The notes under the pieces: model-generated
The model's input: only the letters and a program-made list of their open reading frames with translations
Databases searched by the model: none
What the model was told of the DNA's origin: nothing
Part shown: piece by piece, positions 46,800-56,062 of the stretch
How the letters are laid out: each line of letters starts with the position of its first letter
Position numbering within the stretch: the stretch's first letter is position 1
Source of the DNA: Caribbeanibacter sp964518305
GTDB lineage: Bacteria; Gemmatimonadota; Gemmatimonadetes; Palauibacterales; Palauibacteraceae
Length of the DNA stretch: 64,000 bases
Assembly (NCBI GenBank): GCA_964518305.1
Contig: CAZFDK010000001.1
Span: 1-64,000 of the forward strand
Direction of reading: 5' to 3'
Made by a program: the position numbers and the translations under genes

Positions 46800-48326
46800 A
46801 TGAACACCGAGAAGGACACCGGAGACGAGCCAGGCGACGGCGCGAACGAAGCGTCCGGCGGGGGGCTGTGGGGCGGTCGCTTCCGGTCCGGCCTGCACCC
46901 GGCGATACACGCGTTCACGGACTCGCTCCCCTTCGACCGCCGGCTGGTTCGCCACGACCTGGAGGGCAGCCTGGCCCACGCCCGTACCCTGGCCGAGACA
47001 GGGGTCCTGGAGGTTGACGACGCCCGCCACATCCTGCACGGACTCTCCGGGCTACTGGACGACGTGCAGGCCGGGGATGTGGAGGTGCCCGAGGGCGGAT
47101 CGCCCGACGAGGACGTGCACGGGTGGATCGAGCGGACGCTGCGCGAGCGGATCGGGGAGGCGGCGGGCCGGATGCACACCGGCCGGAGCCGGAACGACCA
47201 GACCGCCGTCGCCCTCCGGCTCTGGACCCGCGACGCCCTGGAGCGGCTGGCCGGGGCCGCCGCCGACCTGTGCGAAGCCTGGATCGAGGTGGCCGAGGAG
47301 CACCGGGAGACCGTCCTGCCGGGCTACACCCACCTCCAGCGCGCCCAGCCGGTGACCCTGGCCCATCACGTCCTGGCCCACGTCTGGTCCGTGCTCGAGG
47401 ACGGGCGCCGGCTGCAGTCCGTGCACGAGGCCGCCGGCGTCTCGCCGCTGGGTGCCGGCGCCCTGGCCGGCACCTCCCACGACGTGGATCCGGAGCGGAC
47501 GGCCGAGCTGCTGGGCTTCGAGCGGGGGCCCCATCGCAACAGCCTGCTGGCGGTGGCCGACCGCGACTACGTGGCCGAGTCTCTCTTCGCGGCGTCTCTG
47601 CTCATGACGCACCTGTCGCGCTGGGCCAGCGAGCTGGTGCTGTGGTCCTCCTCGGAGTTCGGCTTCCTGGAGCTGGACGACTCCGTGGCGCAGGGCAGCA
47701 GCATCATGCCCCAGAAGAAGAACCCGGAGGCGGCGGAGGTCCTCCGGGGGAAGGCGGGGCGGGTGGCCGGTCGGCTCTCCGGTTTCCTCCACACGCTCAA
47801 GGGGCTGCCCTTCGCCTACAACAGCGACCTGCAGGAGGACAAAGAGCCCCTCTTCGATGCAGTGGATACGGCGGAGGAGTCGCTGCGGGTGGCCCGCGTC
47901 CTGGCCCGGGGCGTCCGGTGGCGGCCGGAACGCATGCGGGAGGCCCTGCGGGGCGGTTTCCTGACCGCCACCGAACTGGCCGATTACCTCGCGCGACGGG
48001 GCGTGCCCTTCCGGGAGGCTCACGAGCAGGTGGGTCGCGCCGTGATGGAGGCGGAATCCCGGGGGACGGAGCTGTGGGAGCTGTCGCTGGAGGCCATACG
48101 GGAGGCCTGCCCGGAGGCCGGGGAGGACGTGTTCGAGGTGCTGTCGCCGGAGGCGGCCTGTCGCAGCCACGACACCCCCGGCGGGCCGGCGCCGGTTCGC
48201 GTCGCCGACCAGCTGGAGGAGGCCCGGGAGAGGATGGACGGTCTCCGCTCCTGGAGCCGGAAGCGCCCGGAGCCCCCCGTGGTCCGGGCGCACCGTTCGG
48301 GGCGCCTTCTGGAGGGGCTGGCGTGA
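46800..48326 (+). CDS. argH: Argininosuccinate lyase
   Basis: A 508-residue member of the fumarase/aspartase superfamily that releases arginine and fumarate. The signature GSSIMPQKKNPEAAE with the catalytic Ser is near 300. GLWGGRFRSGLHP at the start and TGRSRNDQTAVALRL near 125 are diagnostic. It is about 40 residues longer than usual, owing to an acidic N-terminal extension and a C-terminal tail rich in Arg and Pro. No Shine-Dalgarno is seen before the ATG (TCTGATATTCC), so it may depend on read-through translation or a leaderless internal message. Confidence 0.94.
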   Translation: MNTEKDTGDEPGDGANEASGGGLWGGRFRSGLHPAIHAFTDSLPFDRRLVRHDLEGSLAHARTLAETGVLEVDDARHILHGLSGLLDDVQAGDVEVPEGGSPDEDVHGWIERTLRERIGEAAGRMHTGRSRNDQTAVALRLWTRDALERLAGAAADLCEAWIEVAEEHRETVLPGYTHLQRAQPVTLAHHVLAHVWSVLEDGRRLQSVHEAAGVSPLGAGALAGTSHDVDPERTAELLGFERGPHRNSLLAVADRDYVAESLFAASLLMTHLSRWASELVLWSSSEFGFLELDDSVAQGSSIMPQKKNPEAAEVLRGKAGRVAGRLSGFLHTLKGLPFAYNSDLQEDKEPLFDAVDTAEESLRVARVLARGVRWRPERMREALRGGFLTATELADYLARRGVPFREAHEQVGRAVMEAESRGTELWELSLEAIREACPEAGEDVFEVLSPEAACRSHDTPGGPAPVRVADQLEEARERMDGLRSWSRKRPEPPVVRAHRSGRLLEGLA

Positions 48327-48784
48327 GCAGGCGTCGGCGGGAGCAGGCCATTCTCGAGATCACGGAGAACGGGGTCGTCCGCACCCAGTCGGAACTCGTG
48401 GGGGCGCTCCGCGATCGGGGGATCGAGGTCACCCAGTCCACGGTCTCGCGGGACATCAAGCGCCTGGGGCTGGTGAAGGTCCCGACGCCGGAGGGGGAGT
48501 ATCGGTACGCGCCACCGGAGACCATGAGCGAGACGTCCCCGGCGGCGGAAGAGGACCTCCGCGAGGCGTTCGAGGAGTTCGTGACGGACGTCGACACGGG
48601 GACGGCCATCGTGGCCGTCTCCACGCCGCCGGGGTCGGCCAACCCGGTGGCCGTGGCCATCGATCACGCCGACCTGAGCGGGGTGGTGGCCACGCTGGCC
48701 GGCGACGACACGGTGTTCATTCTGGTGAGGGAGGAGCAGGACCGCGAGCGGGTTCTGCAGCAGTTCCGGGAGTGGATCCCGTAG
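48323..48784 (+). CDS. argR: Arginine repressor
   Basis: A 153-residue regulator. The N-terminal winged helix has RREQAILEITENGVVRTQSE, and VTQSTVSRDIKRLGLVKVP is the recognition helix. The C-terminal domain, which binds arginine and forms hexamers, has FVTDVDTGTAIVAVSTPPGS and LAGDDTVFILVREE. With arginine bound it should occupy the two ARG boxes in front of argC and so close the whole operon, itself included. The GTG overlaps the argH stop and has a GGAGGGG ribosome site. Confidence 0.94.
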   Translation: MSRRRREQAILEITENGVVRTQSELVGALRDRGIEVTQSTVSRDIKRLGLVKVPTPEGEYRYAPPETMSETSPAAEEDLREAFEEFVTDVDTGTAIVAVSTPPGSANPVAVAIDHADLSGVVATLAGDDTVFILVREEQDRERVLQQFREWIP

Positions 48785-48800
48785 AAGTCACGCCGACGGG

Positions 48801-49385
48801 ATGGTCGATCTGCAGGCCGGCATCGCGGTCGACTCCCGCGGAGGTGATGCCTACGTGACCGAGGTGGAGGACACTCCGGTGCGGATCGGGACGGCGGGCT
48901 GGCGCATCCCGAAGGAGCTCCGCGACGGGTTCCCCGATTGGGGCGACCGGACTCAGCTCTGGGGATACGCCCGCCGGCTGGACGCCGTCGAGATCAACAA
49001 GACCTTCGACGGACTCCCCATGGCTCCGACCTTCGGAAGATGGCGCGATCGAGTGCCGGAGCACTTCCGTTTCTCGCTCAAGGCGCCCCGGCAGATCACC
49101 CACGACCGGCGGCTGGAGGACGTCGACCAGCCGGTGGAGGCGTTCCTGGATCGGGCCGACGAGGACGGCCGGCCCGGAGCCGACCGAGAGACCGTGTACT
49201 TCCGACTCCACGGCACGCCCGAGACCTACCGCTCGCCCTACCGGGGCCATGGACTGGAGGCCTGGGGGGAACGCGTGCGGGAGGCCGCGGCGAACGCGGG
49301 CGAGGTCTGGTGCATCTTCGACAACACCGCGGAGGGGGAGGGAACCGCGGACGCCCTGGAGCTGCGGAAGCGTGTCGGCGAATGA
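48801..49385 (+). CDS. DUF72 (YecE-like) protein with an internal deletion
   Basis: A 194-residue protein. VRIGTAGWRIPKELRDGFPD, LDAVEINKTFDGLPMAPTF and RFSLKAPRQITHDRRLEDVD match the N-terminal half of DUF72 TIM-barrel proteins. VYFRLHGTPETYRSPYRGHG and WCIFDNTAEGEGTADALEL match the last strands. The usual middle of about 85 residues (LLVQLPPS through EFRHPSW) is absent, with an in-frame junction near FLDRADEDGRPGAD. The barrel cannot be complete, so it is probably non-functional or remodelled. The first 27 residues are not family-like; the true start may be the GTG near VTEVEDTPVRIG. Its stop overlaps the next ATG. Confidence 0.75.
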   Translation: MVDLQAGIAVDSRGGDAYVTEVEDTPVRIGTAGWRIPKELRDGFPDWGDRTQLWGYARRLDAVEINKTFDGLPMAPTFGRWRDRVPEHFRFSLKAPRQITHDRRLEDVDQPVEAFLDRADEDGRPGADRETVYFRLHGTPETYRSPYRGHGLEAWGERVREAAANAGEVWCIFDNTAEGEGTADALELRKRVGE

Positions 49386-51178
49386 GGGCGGACCGACGGG
49401 TGCGGCCGCCCCCGCTCGGTGCCGCGGCGGTGGCGGCCGCGGCGAGCCTCCTGGCGCTCCCCGTCGTCACCTCCGCAACCCCGCTTCTCACGTCGTTCCC
49501 GCAGGACAGCCAGGAGATCCGACGGGAGGTCGAGGACCGCCAGGAGGAGTTCGAGGAGCGGCGCCGATCGCACCTCGAGCCGACCTGGGGACGACCGGTG
49601 ACGCGCTGCGACGAGGTGGTGGGCCGCTTCTGCCTCTGGCACTGGGAGGGAGGGAGCTGGGACGCTCCCGACGAGCCCGCGGCGGTGAAAAAGGCGCGCC
49701 GCCGGCTCGTCGCCGCGCTCGACAGCGCCGCACGCCGGATTCCCGGCGATCCGTGGGTCGCGGGGCAGCGGGTCCGGTACCTGCTCGAGGACGGCCGCAC
49801 CGACGGGGCGCTCGCGGCCGCCGGGGACTGCCGGGCCGCGGACTGGTGGTGCAGGGCCCTGGCCGGGCTGGTCCACCACCGGGCCGGGCGCTACCGGGAC
49901 GCGGAGCGCAGCTTCGGGGCGGCCCTCGAGGACATGGGACGGGAGCGCGCCTGCGGCTGGCGGGACCTGGGGCACCTGCTGGAGGGGGACCTCCGGGATC
50001 GCTTTGACGACCGTTCCTGCGACGGGCGCGCGGCGCTGGAGCGGACGGTGTGGTGGCTGGCCGACCCGTTCTACCTGCTCGGGGGAAACGACCGGCGCTC
50101 CGAGCACTTCTCCCGCCGGGTCATGGACCGGACGCAGCGGGACGCGGAGAGCCCCTCGGGGGTGAGCTGGGGCGAGGACCTGCAGGAGCTGCTGGTCCGC
50201 TACGGTTGGCCCGTGGGCTGGGAGCGGGACGTTTCCACCGACGAACCGGGGGCGTCCGTAATCAGCCACTACCCGGATCCCGCGCGGCAGTGGATGCCCG
50301 GCGAGTCGCGCCACCTGGACGCGCCGGACTCCATACCGGAGGACGGATGGCCCCTGGACCCACCGGACCCCCGGACCGAGTACTCGCCACGCTACGTCCG
50401 GGCGTTCGGCACGCTCCACGCCATGGTGAGCCGGTTCCGGCGGGGCGATTCCGCCCTGGTGGTCGCGGCCTACGAGCTGGAGTCCGAGGCCGTGGCGGGG
50501 GAGGGGCGAAACGCGGACACGGTGCGGATCCGGGGATGGGTGCGATCCGGCCTCTTCGTGGATGCTGGTCCGGATCGCCCGGTGTCTTCGACCACCACCC
50601 GCACCCAGGGGCGGCGGGGTGTCCTGGCCGTCCGCTCCGGGGCCGGCGGTCGGCTCCTCTCGCTGGAGACGCTGGCGCCCGCCGACAGCGTGGCGGCACG
50701 CCGCCGGCACGGCGTGCGGCTGCCATCCATGCCGGATCAGGGAATCGCCCTCTCGGATCTCATGCTGGCGAGGGCGGATGCCGACTCACTGCCGTCGAGG
50801 CTCGAGGAGGTGATCGACCGGGCGCGTCCGGGAGGCGGCTATCGGCCGGGGGAGCGGGTCGGGATCTATTGGGAGGTGTACGGGGCCCGCGCCGCGGTGG
50901 GGCGTCTCCGTACCTCCGTCTCGCTCTCCCGCCAGGACGGTGGCTTCCTCGAGAGCCTGGGGGCGCTCCTGGGGCTGGGAGGCGGTGGACAGGAAGAGGT
51001 GCGGATGGAGTGGCGGGACCGGGTCTCGCCCGCCCGTCGTGTGCATCCCCGCTCTTTGGTGGTTCACCTTCCGGAGCGGCTGCCCGAGGACCGGTACACG
51101 CTCCGCGTCGCGGCCGCAACGGCCGGCGGCGACACGGTGACGGCCAGCCGCCGTATCCGGGTACGGGGCGGCGGATGA
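49382..51178 (+). CDS. Large exported protein of unknown function with helical repeats
   Basis: A 598-residue protein with a signal peptide (about 1-35). A charged coiled-coil-like stretch follows (EIRREVEDRQEEFEERRRSH). A TPR-like helical part with cysteines occupies about 110-230 (LVHHRAGRYRDAERSFGAAL), and then SWGEDLQELLVRYGWPVGWE, a GWxTD-like motif. The C-terminal half (about 320-595) is beta-rich, with EVIDRARPGGGYRPGERVGI and YTLRVAAATAGGDTVTASRR. I do not recognise a specific family. It is probably periplasmic. It is translationally coupled to the damaged DUF72 gene. Confidence 0.7.
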   Translation: MRADRRVRPPPLGAAAVAAAASLLALPVVTSATPLLTSFPQDSQEIRREVEDRQEEFEERRRSHLEPTWGRPVTRCDEVVGRFCLWHWEGGSWDAPDEPAAVKKARRRLVAALDSAARRIPGDPWVAGQRVRYLLEDGRTDGALAAAGDCRAADWWCRALAGLVHHRAGRYRDAERSFGAALEDMGRERACGWRDLGHLLEGDLRDRFDDRSCDGRAALERTVWWLADPFYLLGGNDRRSEHFSRRVMDRTQRDAESPSGVSWGEDLQELLVRYGWPVGWERDVSTDEPGASVISHYPDPARQWMPGESRHLDAPDSIPEDGWPLDPPDPRTEYSPRYVRAFGTLHAMVSRFRRGDSALVVAAYELESEAVAGEGRNADTVRIRGWVRSGLFVDAGPDRPVSSTTTRTQGRRGVLAVRSGAGGRLLSLETLAPADSVAARRRHGVRLPSMPDQGIALSDLMLARADADSLPSRLEEVIDRARPGGGYRPGERVGIYWEVYGARAAVGRLRTSVSLSRQDGGFLESLGALLGLGGGGQEEVRMEWRDRVSPARRVHPRSLVVHLPERLPEDRYTLRVAAATAGGDTVTASRRIRVRGGG

Positions 51179-51363
51179 GTCCGTGTGACGACGGAGCCTC
51201 CGTCCCGTAGAATCCGCCTGTAGATCCAGACGACACTTCTCGGAGCTGCTGGAACCCGGGACTCCTAAAACCCGCGAACGCGAGTGACCGGTCGCGGTTT
51301 CTCGCTTCCCTGGCCGACGCCGTGACGCAGACTCTCAGCCCATCGCCGCAACGGGGAGACATC

Positions 51364-51981
51364 ATGAAGGTGACTCGATCCGCCACACGGACGCTTCTCG
51401 GACTCTTCACCGCCGCCGCCCTTCCCCTGCTCGCCCTCTCCGCGTGCGGGAACGCGGACGGTTCCTCATCATCCTCAGCCGCGGGCCAGGAAGGCGGTGC
51501 CGGCGGACAGGAAGGCGCCCGGGCCGCGGTGATGGACACGGCCCGTGCCACCTTCGCCGGTACGGGGGGACAGCAGATCGGGAGCGCCATCCTGGTCGGG
51601 ACGCCGAACGGGGTGCTGGTGCACGCGGAGCTGGAGGATTTCCCGCCGGGTACGCACGCCCTCCACCTGCACGAGACGGGTTCCTGCTCCCCCGACTTCA
51701 CCGCCTCGGGCGGTCACTTCAACCCCCACGGCGCGAGTCACGGCTTCTTCGACCCGGAGGGCCGGCACGTGGGCGACCTCCCGAACATCCACGTTCCCGA
51801 GAGCGGCAGCCTGGAGATCGAGTACCTGGCTGACCTCGCCACCCTCGACGGCGGGGGCGATGCCGCCCTGCTCGACGACGACGGCGCGGCCATCGTCGTG
51901 CACCGGGGCGCCGACGATTACGTGACGGACCCGGCCGGCGGCGGCGGCGAGCGCATCGCGTGCGCCGTGATCCGCGGCTGA
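51364..51981 (+). CDS. sodC: Cu/Zn superoxide dismutase, lipoprotein
   Basis: A 205-residue protein. The signal peptide ends in a lipobox (ALSAC), so it is anchored in the envelope. Metal ligands are in GTHALHLHETGSC, GGHFNPHGASHGF, GDLPNIHV and IVVHRGADDYVTDPAGGGGE, and the disulfide Cys is in ERIACAVI. It converts periplasmic superoxide to peroxide and oxygen. A Gln/Gly-rich linker follows the lipobox. The ATG with GGGGAGACATC upstream was chosen. A GC hairpin (around 51270-51300) precedes it and may end the preceding transcript. Confidence 0.94.
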   Translation: MKVTRSATRTLLGLFTAAALPLLALSACGNADGSSSSSAAGQEGGAGGQEGARAAVMDTARATFAGTGGQQIGSAILVGTPNGVLVHAELEDFPPGTHALHLHETGSCSPDFTASGGHFNPHGASHGFFDPEGRHVGDLPNIHVPESGSLEIEYLADLATLDGGGDAALLDDDGAAIVVHRGADDYVTDPAGGGGERIACAVIRG

Positions 51982-52025
51982 GCAGAGCGCTCGTTCCTGC
52001 AGTCACTCCAGCACAGGAGCCCCCG

Positions 52026-53684
52026 GTGGGCCTCGATCCGCGACCTCGCCGCCCGTCCCCCCGCGCCGTGCTCTCGATCGCTCCGGTGCCGTCGCTGGCG
52101 GCGCTCGTAGCCGTCGGGCTCCTCACCCTTGGTTCCGCGGCCGGGCCGCCCGGGGCGCTGGCCCAGGAGTCGGGTGCCGGGAGCCGGGACGGTGACCTGG
52201 CCGACGGACCGTACGACCGTCTGGTGATCCGCGGCGCCATGGTGATCCCGGGACACGGCGGGCCGCCCAACGGCCCCTACGACATCGTGATCCGGGGCGA
52301 CTCCATCGCCGAGATGCAGGCCTTCGACGCCGACGATCCGCCTCCGGCGTCGGAGCGCCCGTTTGGGGATCGCGTGATCGAGGCCGAGGGCGACTACGTG
52401 ATGCCGGGGATGATCGACCTGCATCACCACGTCCGGCAGGAGCCCCTGCCGCTGGAGTACATCTACTATCTGAAGCTCGCCCACGGAGTGACCACGGCCG
52501 TGCCGTCGCCGGATCGCGGGCTCCAGCAGGCCGCCCGAGAGGCGGACCGTGCCGCTTCAGGCGAGATCCTGGCGCCGGAGATGTATCCGATCTGGGAGTG
52601 GGGGGACAGCACGGACTTCTCCCGCGCCGAGCTGGAGGACCCGGAGAAGGCGCCCGAAGTGGCGCGCGCCATGGCGGAGAACGGCATGCACGTGGTCTAC
52701 CTCAACGACCTCGGGTGGAAGCCGGAGCTCTTCGGCGCCGTGGCCGACGCCGTGGAGGCCACCGGCGGGGTCACCGGGGTCCACCTGCCCCCGTCCACGA
52801 CCTCCATGGTGAACGCCGTCGAAGCGGCCCGGATGGGGGTCACCATGATCCTCCACCATTACGGCTACGCCGAGTCGGCCCTCACCAGGGGGGTCCAGGG
52901 CTTCCCGGCCGACTACCAGTTCGGCGACGAGCTCGAGCGCTTCCGGCAGGCCGGCGAGGTATGGAGCGAGGCGTCTGAGGACCGGCTGCTCGACATGGTG
53001 GCCGATTCGCTGGCGGCCTACGGCGTGGCGATGCTCCCCACACGGGTCGTATACGAGGCGAACCGGGACCTCCTCCGCGCCCGCAGCCTCCCCTGGCACG
53101 AGAAGTACACGCACCGGGCGCTGATCGAACTGTATCTGCCGAGCAAAACGAACCACGGTGCCTACTTCTACGACTGGACCTCCGAGGACGAGCAGACCTG
53201 GTACCGGGCATTCGACCTCTGGGGTGACCTGATCCACGTGTTCAACGAGCGGGGCGGAACGGTCGCCTACGGCACGGACGACGCCTACATCTGGGCCACG
53301 CCGGGCTTTTCCTCCGTCCGCGAGCTGCAGCTGGTGCGGGAGTCGGGCCTCCATCCGCTGGAGGTACTGAAGTCCGCCACCTACAACAGCGCGAAGGTGC
53401 TGCGGCGGCCGGACGTGGGCCTGGTCCGGCCCGGCTACGAGGCGGACCTGATCCTGGTGGACGGGAACCCGGCCTACAACCTCCGCTTCCTCTACTCCTT
53501 CGGCGCCCTGACCACGGACGGCTCGGGCGAGATGTACCGCACCGAGGGCATCGTCCACACCATCACGGACGGAGTGGTCGTGAACAACGGCCGGCTGATG
53601 GAGGAGGTGGCCCGCATGGTACGCGAGTCGAAGCAGGGCGCTCCGACCACGGTCGTGGATTCTCCTTTCGTGACGAGCCCCTGA
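52026..53684 (+). CDS. Exported amidohydrolase family protein
   Basis: A 552-residue protein. An Arg-rich start and a hydrophobic helix (about 22-48, ending near GALAQES) indicate export. The metal-binding HxH is in MPGMIDLHHHVR near 125. LVIRGAMVIPGHGGPPNGPY and GYEADLILVDGNPAYNLRFL are the beta-sandwich pieces on both sides of the barrel. TVAYGTDDAYIWATPG near 420 carries the catalytic Asp. It hydrolyses an amide or a related bond; the substrate is unknown. GTG start with AGGAG upstream, 44 bases after sodC. Confidence 0.87.
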   Translation: MGLDPRPRRPSPRAVLSIAPVPSLAALVAVGLLTLGSAAGPPGALAQESGAGSRDGDLADGPYDRLVIRGAMVIPGHGGPPNGPYDIVIRGDSIAEMQAFDADDPPPASERPFGDRVIEAEGDYVMPGMIDLHHHVRQEPLPLEYIYYLKLAHGVTTAVPSPDRGLQQAAREADRAASGEILAPEMYPIWEWGDSTDFSRAELEDPEKAPEVARAMAENGMHVVYLNDLGWKPELFGAVADAVEATGGVTGVHLPPSTTSMVNAVEAARMGVTMILHHYGYAESALTRGVQGFPADYQFGDELERFRQAGEVWSEASEDRLLDMVADSLAAYGVAMLPTRVVYEANRDLLRARSLPWHEKYTHRALIELYLPSKTNHGAYFYDWTSEDEQTWYRAFDLWGDLIHVFNERGGTVAYGTDDAYIWATPGFSSVRELQLVRESGLHPLEVLKSATYNSAKVLRRPDVGLVRPGYEADLILVDGNPAYNLRFLYSFGALTTDGSGEMYRTEGIVHTITDGVVVNNGRLMEEVARMVRESKQGAPTTVVDSPFVTSP

Positions 53685-53721
53685 CCGAGAGCGAGGTATC
53701 CTCCGAAGCCGAGGAGATCCG

Positions 53722-54567
53722 ATGAACGTCGACAGAAGCGATCTGGTCCGGGCCGGTGGCCTGGCCGTGGCCCTCCTGGCCGGCGGCGCCGCGGTGCTGC
53801 AGGCCCACGACTTCTGGGTGGTGCCCCAGCTGTTCCGTGTCCCCGAGGGGTGGGCGGTGCAGGTGGCCGGACAGACCGGCATGAGCTTCCCGGAGAGCCT
53901 GTCGGCCATCGAGAGCGGACGGGTGGCCGATGCGGAGCTGGTCTCCGCCGACAGCCGGACGCCGGTCGAGAAGAGCTTCCGCTCCGGGAGCTCTCTCATG
54001 ATGGAGGCCCGGCCCGAGGCCGCGGGGCAGTGGTGGGTGGCGGTGGCCCTGGAGACCCGGCCCATCCGCATGTCGGCCTCCCAGTTCGAGACGTACCTGG
54101 AGCACGACGGCGTCTGGGACGTGCTCGCGGAGCGGCGCTCGTCCTCGGGGACTTCCGCCGACTCCGTGGACGAGCGGTACACCAAGTACGCGAAGGCCCT
54201 GGTGCAGGTGGGCGAGGGCGGGCCCGAGGCCTACGGCCGCCGTGTCGGACACCCCATCGAGTTCGTGCCCCTGGAGGACCCTTTCTCTCTCCACCCCGGA
54301 GACCGTTTCCGCGCGCGTCTCCTGTGGAGGGGCGAGCCGCTGGCCGACCAGGTGGTGTTCGCTGGTCGCGCCGGCGCCGGTGCGGGGCCCACGTCGCACG
54401 TCCGCACCGACGCGAACGGCGTCGTGGAGTTCCCGGTGTTCGTCTCCGGTCCCTGGTACCTGAAGGCCATCCACATGGCCGAGGACGGCGACGACCCCGA
54501 GGTCGAATACCGGAGCCACTGGGCCACACTCACCTTCCGCGTGCCTCCGGAGCGGGACGGCGGGTAG
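53722..54567 (+). CDS. DUF4198 domain-containing exported protein
   Basis: A 281-residue protein. A signal peptide (about 1-28) is followed directly by AHDFWVVPQLFRVPEGWAVQ, the typical start of DUF4198. HPGDRFRARLLWRGEPLADQ and TDANGVVEFPVFVSGPWYLK are the Ig/CBM-like core. DUF4198 proteins are periplasmic and often linked to metal (nickel or cobalt) uptake. Here it follows the amidohydrolase gene by 37 bases and may belong to the same operon. Confidence 0.85.
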   Translation: MNVDRSDLVRAGGLAVALLAGGAAVLQAHDFWVVPQLFRVPEGWAVQVAGQTGMSFPESLSAIESGRVADAELVSADSRTPVEKSFRSGSSLMMEARPEAAGQWWVAVALETRPIRMSASQFETYLEHDGVWDVLAERRSSSGTSADSVDERYTKYAKALVQVGEGGPEAYGRRVGHPIEFVPLEDPFSLHPGDRFRARLLWRGEPLADQVVFAGRAGAGAGPTSHVRTDANGVVEFPVFVSGPWYLKAIHMAEDGDDPEVEYRSHWATLTFRVPPERDGG

Positions 54568-54609
54568 AGGCGCGACCCGGCTGCCCCGGGAGGAGGACCT
54601 CCGGGGCGC

Positions 54610-55377
54610 CCAGCCCCCGGTCCTCGATCACGATCTCCGTGGAGTCGCCCCGCGTCCGCACCGCGGCGACGGCCTGGTCCAGCCTCCACGTCTCGAAGAG
54701 CCAGCTCTTCCAGAACCAGTCCAGCTCCCGGCCGGTGACGTCCTCGAACGTGCGGAAGAGATCCCAAGGGCAGGGGTGTCCGTCCTGCCGGCGCCGACCG
54801 AACTCCCGGTACGCTTCCCAGAACGCCTCCTCCCCCCACTACTGCGCGCAGGGCGGCCAGCACCTGCGACCCCTTGTCGTAGGGCAGCACGAAGTAGTAC
54901 TCGCCGCGGTAGAGGTCGCCGTGGCGCATCAGGGGAGCCGTCCCGTCCTCGCCCGTGGCCTCCAGGTACAGCCTGCGCTGACCGCGCTCGGAGTCGTTGG
55001 GGCGCTCGCCCTCCCGGGGCGTGCCGTAGATCCGGGCCATGCCGCGGCCTCCTCCGCTCTGAGAGCATCTCGCCCGGGTTCTGGAGCACGCCCGTGGCGG
55101 CCACCGGCCACCCGGCCGGGACGGTGATCCTGACGTCGTAGTCGGCGTGGCCCATGTAGAATTCGCCCTGTCCCGTGCAGGGCTCGGCGACCCAGCCGCT
55201 GACGTCGTCGTAGACCGCCGCCTGCGGATACCAGTAGCCCATGAAGTAGAGCCCCGGCTCCCGTCCCTCGCGCCTGTCGGCGGGCGCCGGCGGCGGCCGG
55301 TCCATCGTCAGCGTGTCCCCCGGGAACCGACGCTCACGTCCCGCGGACGCATTTCCGCGGTCATCGCGAGGAACCAC
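54610..55377 (-). pseudogene. Remnant of an M1-family aminopeptidase
   Basis: Three pieces in three frames align end to end with one M1 peptidase. First, PGDTLTMDRPPPAP to YWYPQAAVYDDVSGWV, ending at GVLQNPGEMLSE near 55060. Then, in another frame, MARIYGTPREGERPNDSERG to GEYYFVLPYDKGSQVLAALR. Then, in a third frame after about 54850, EEAFWEAYREFGRRRQDG to GRELDWFWKSWLFETWRLDQ. The central part with the HEXXH zinc site is missing between the first two pieces, and both ends are truncated. No functional product is possible. Confidence 0.8.
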
Positions 55378-55463
55378 GGGGATCGGAAGGAGCGATGCTC
55401 AGAGGTGAGAGGCCGGGCCGGCCGGAAGCAGGCGGGCGCGAAGCCGACCCGGGAGCCCCGACG

Positions 55464-55976
55464 TCAGGGGATGGAGACGGGAATCGAGATGCTGAGGGGA
55501 TTCGTGTCGTCGCCGCCCCGGGGCGTGCTCCCACCGCCGCCGGCGCTGTTCAGGGCCGTGGCGCCGAGCAGGACGGCGCCGGCGGTGATGCCCCCGATCA
55601 GGGTCACGGTCTTTCCGGTCTCCATCTTCTTCAGCTCCACGCTCTCGATTCCGGAGCGGGGGACGCCGACGGTGTCCTCCATCCGTCCTCCGGCGGCGAA
55701 CTGTCGTCGGGCAGGGCGGGTCACGAGGACTCTGATCTCCTGGCTCTGCTGCTGGACGATCCGGCCCTCCAGCACCTCCCGCTCGCTCAGCGGCGTCTGC
55801 CGCGTCAACCGCTCGGCGCCCTCGTCGTTGAGGCGAAGTCTCACCTCGGAGCCGGCTTCCGGGGTCCCCCGTTCCACGGGCGAGTAGGAGTAACAGGCCG
55901 GGAGAGCCAGGAAGAGGAGGCAGGTGAGGGCGGCGACGGGTCGGCGCAGGCGGCGGGAGGTGTGGCTGCGGATCAT
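55464..55976 (-). CDS. Small lipoprotein of unknown function
   Basis: A 170-residue protein. The signal peptide ends in the lipobox LALPAC near residue 28. A charged beta-rich domain follows, with SEVRLRLNDEGAERLTRQTP and RIVQQQSQEIRVLVTRPARR. A hydrophobic helix (TVTLIGGITAGAVLLGATAL) is near 125-145, and the end is Gly/Ser-rich. I recognise no named family. It stands alone between a pseudogene and a small monooxygenase-like gene on the same strand. Confidence 0.65.
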   Translation of the reverse strand: MIRSHTSRRLRRPVAALTCLLFLALPACYSYSPVERGTPEAGSEVRLRLNDEGAERLTRQTPLSEREVLEGRIVQQQSQEIRVLVTRPARRQFAAGGRMEDTVGVPRSGIESVELKKMETGKTVTLIGGITAGAVLLGATALNSAGGGGSTPRGGDDTNPLSISIPVSIP

Positions 55977-56062
55977 GTACCTGTTCCTTCGCGTTACTCG
56001 AGGTCGACATGAACAAAACTAGTCCGGGACCGTCGCTGTTCCGTAACCCCCGGCCCGGATGT

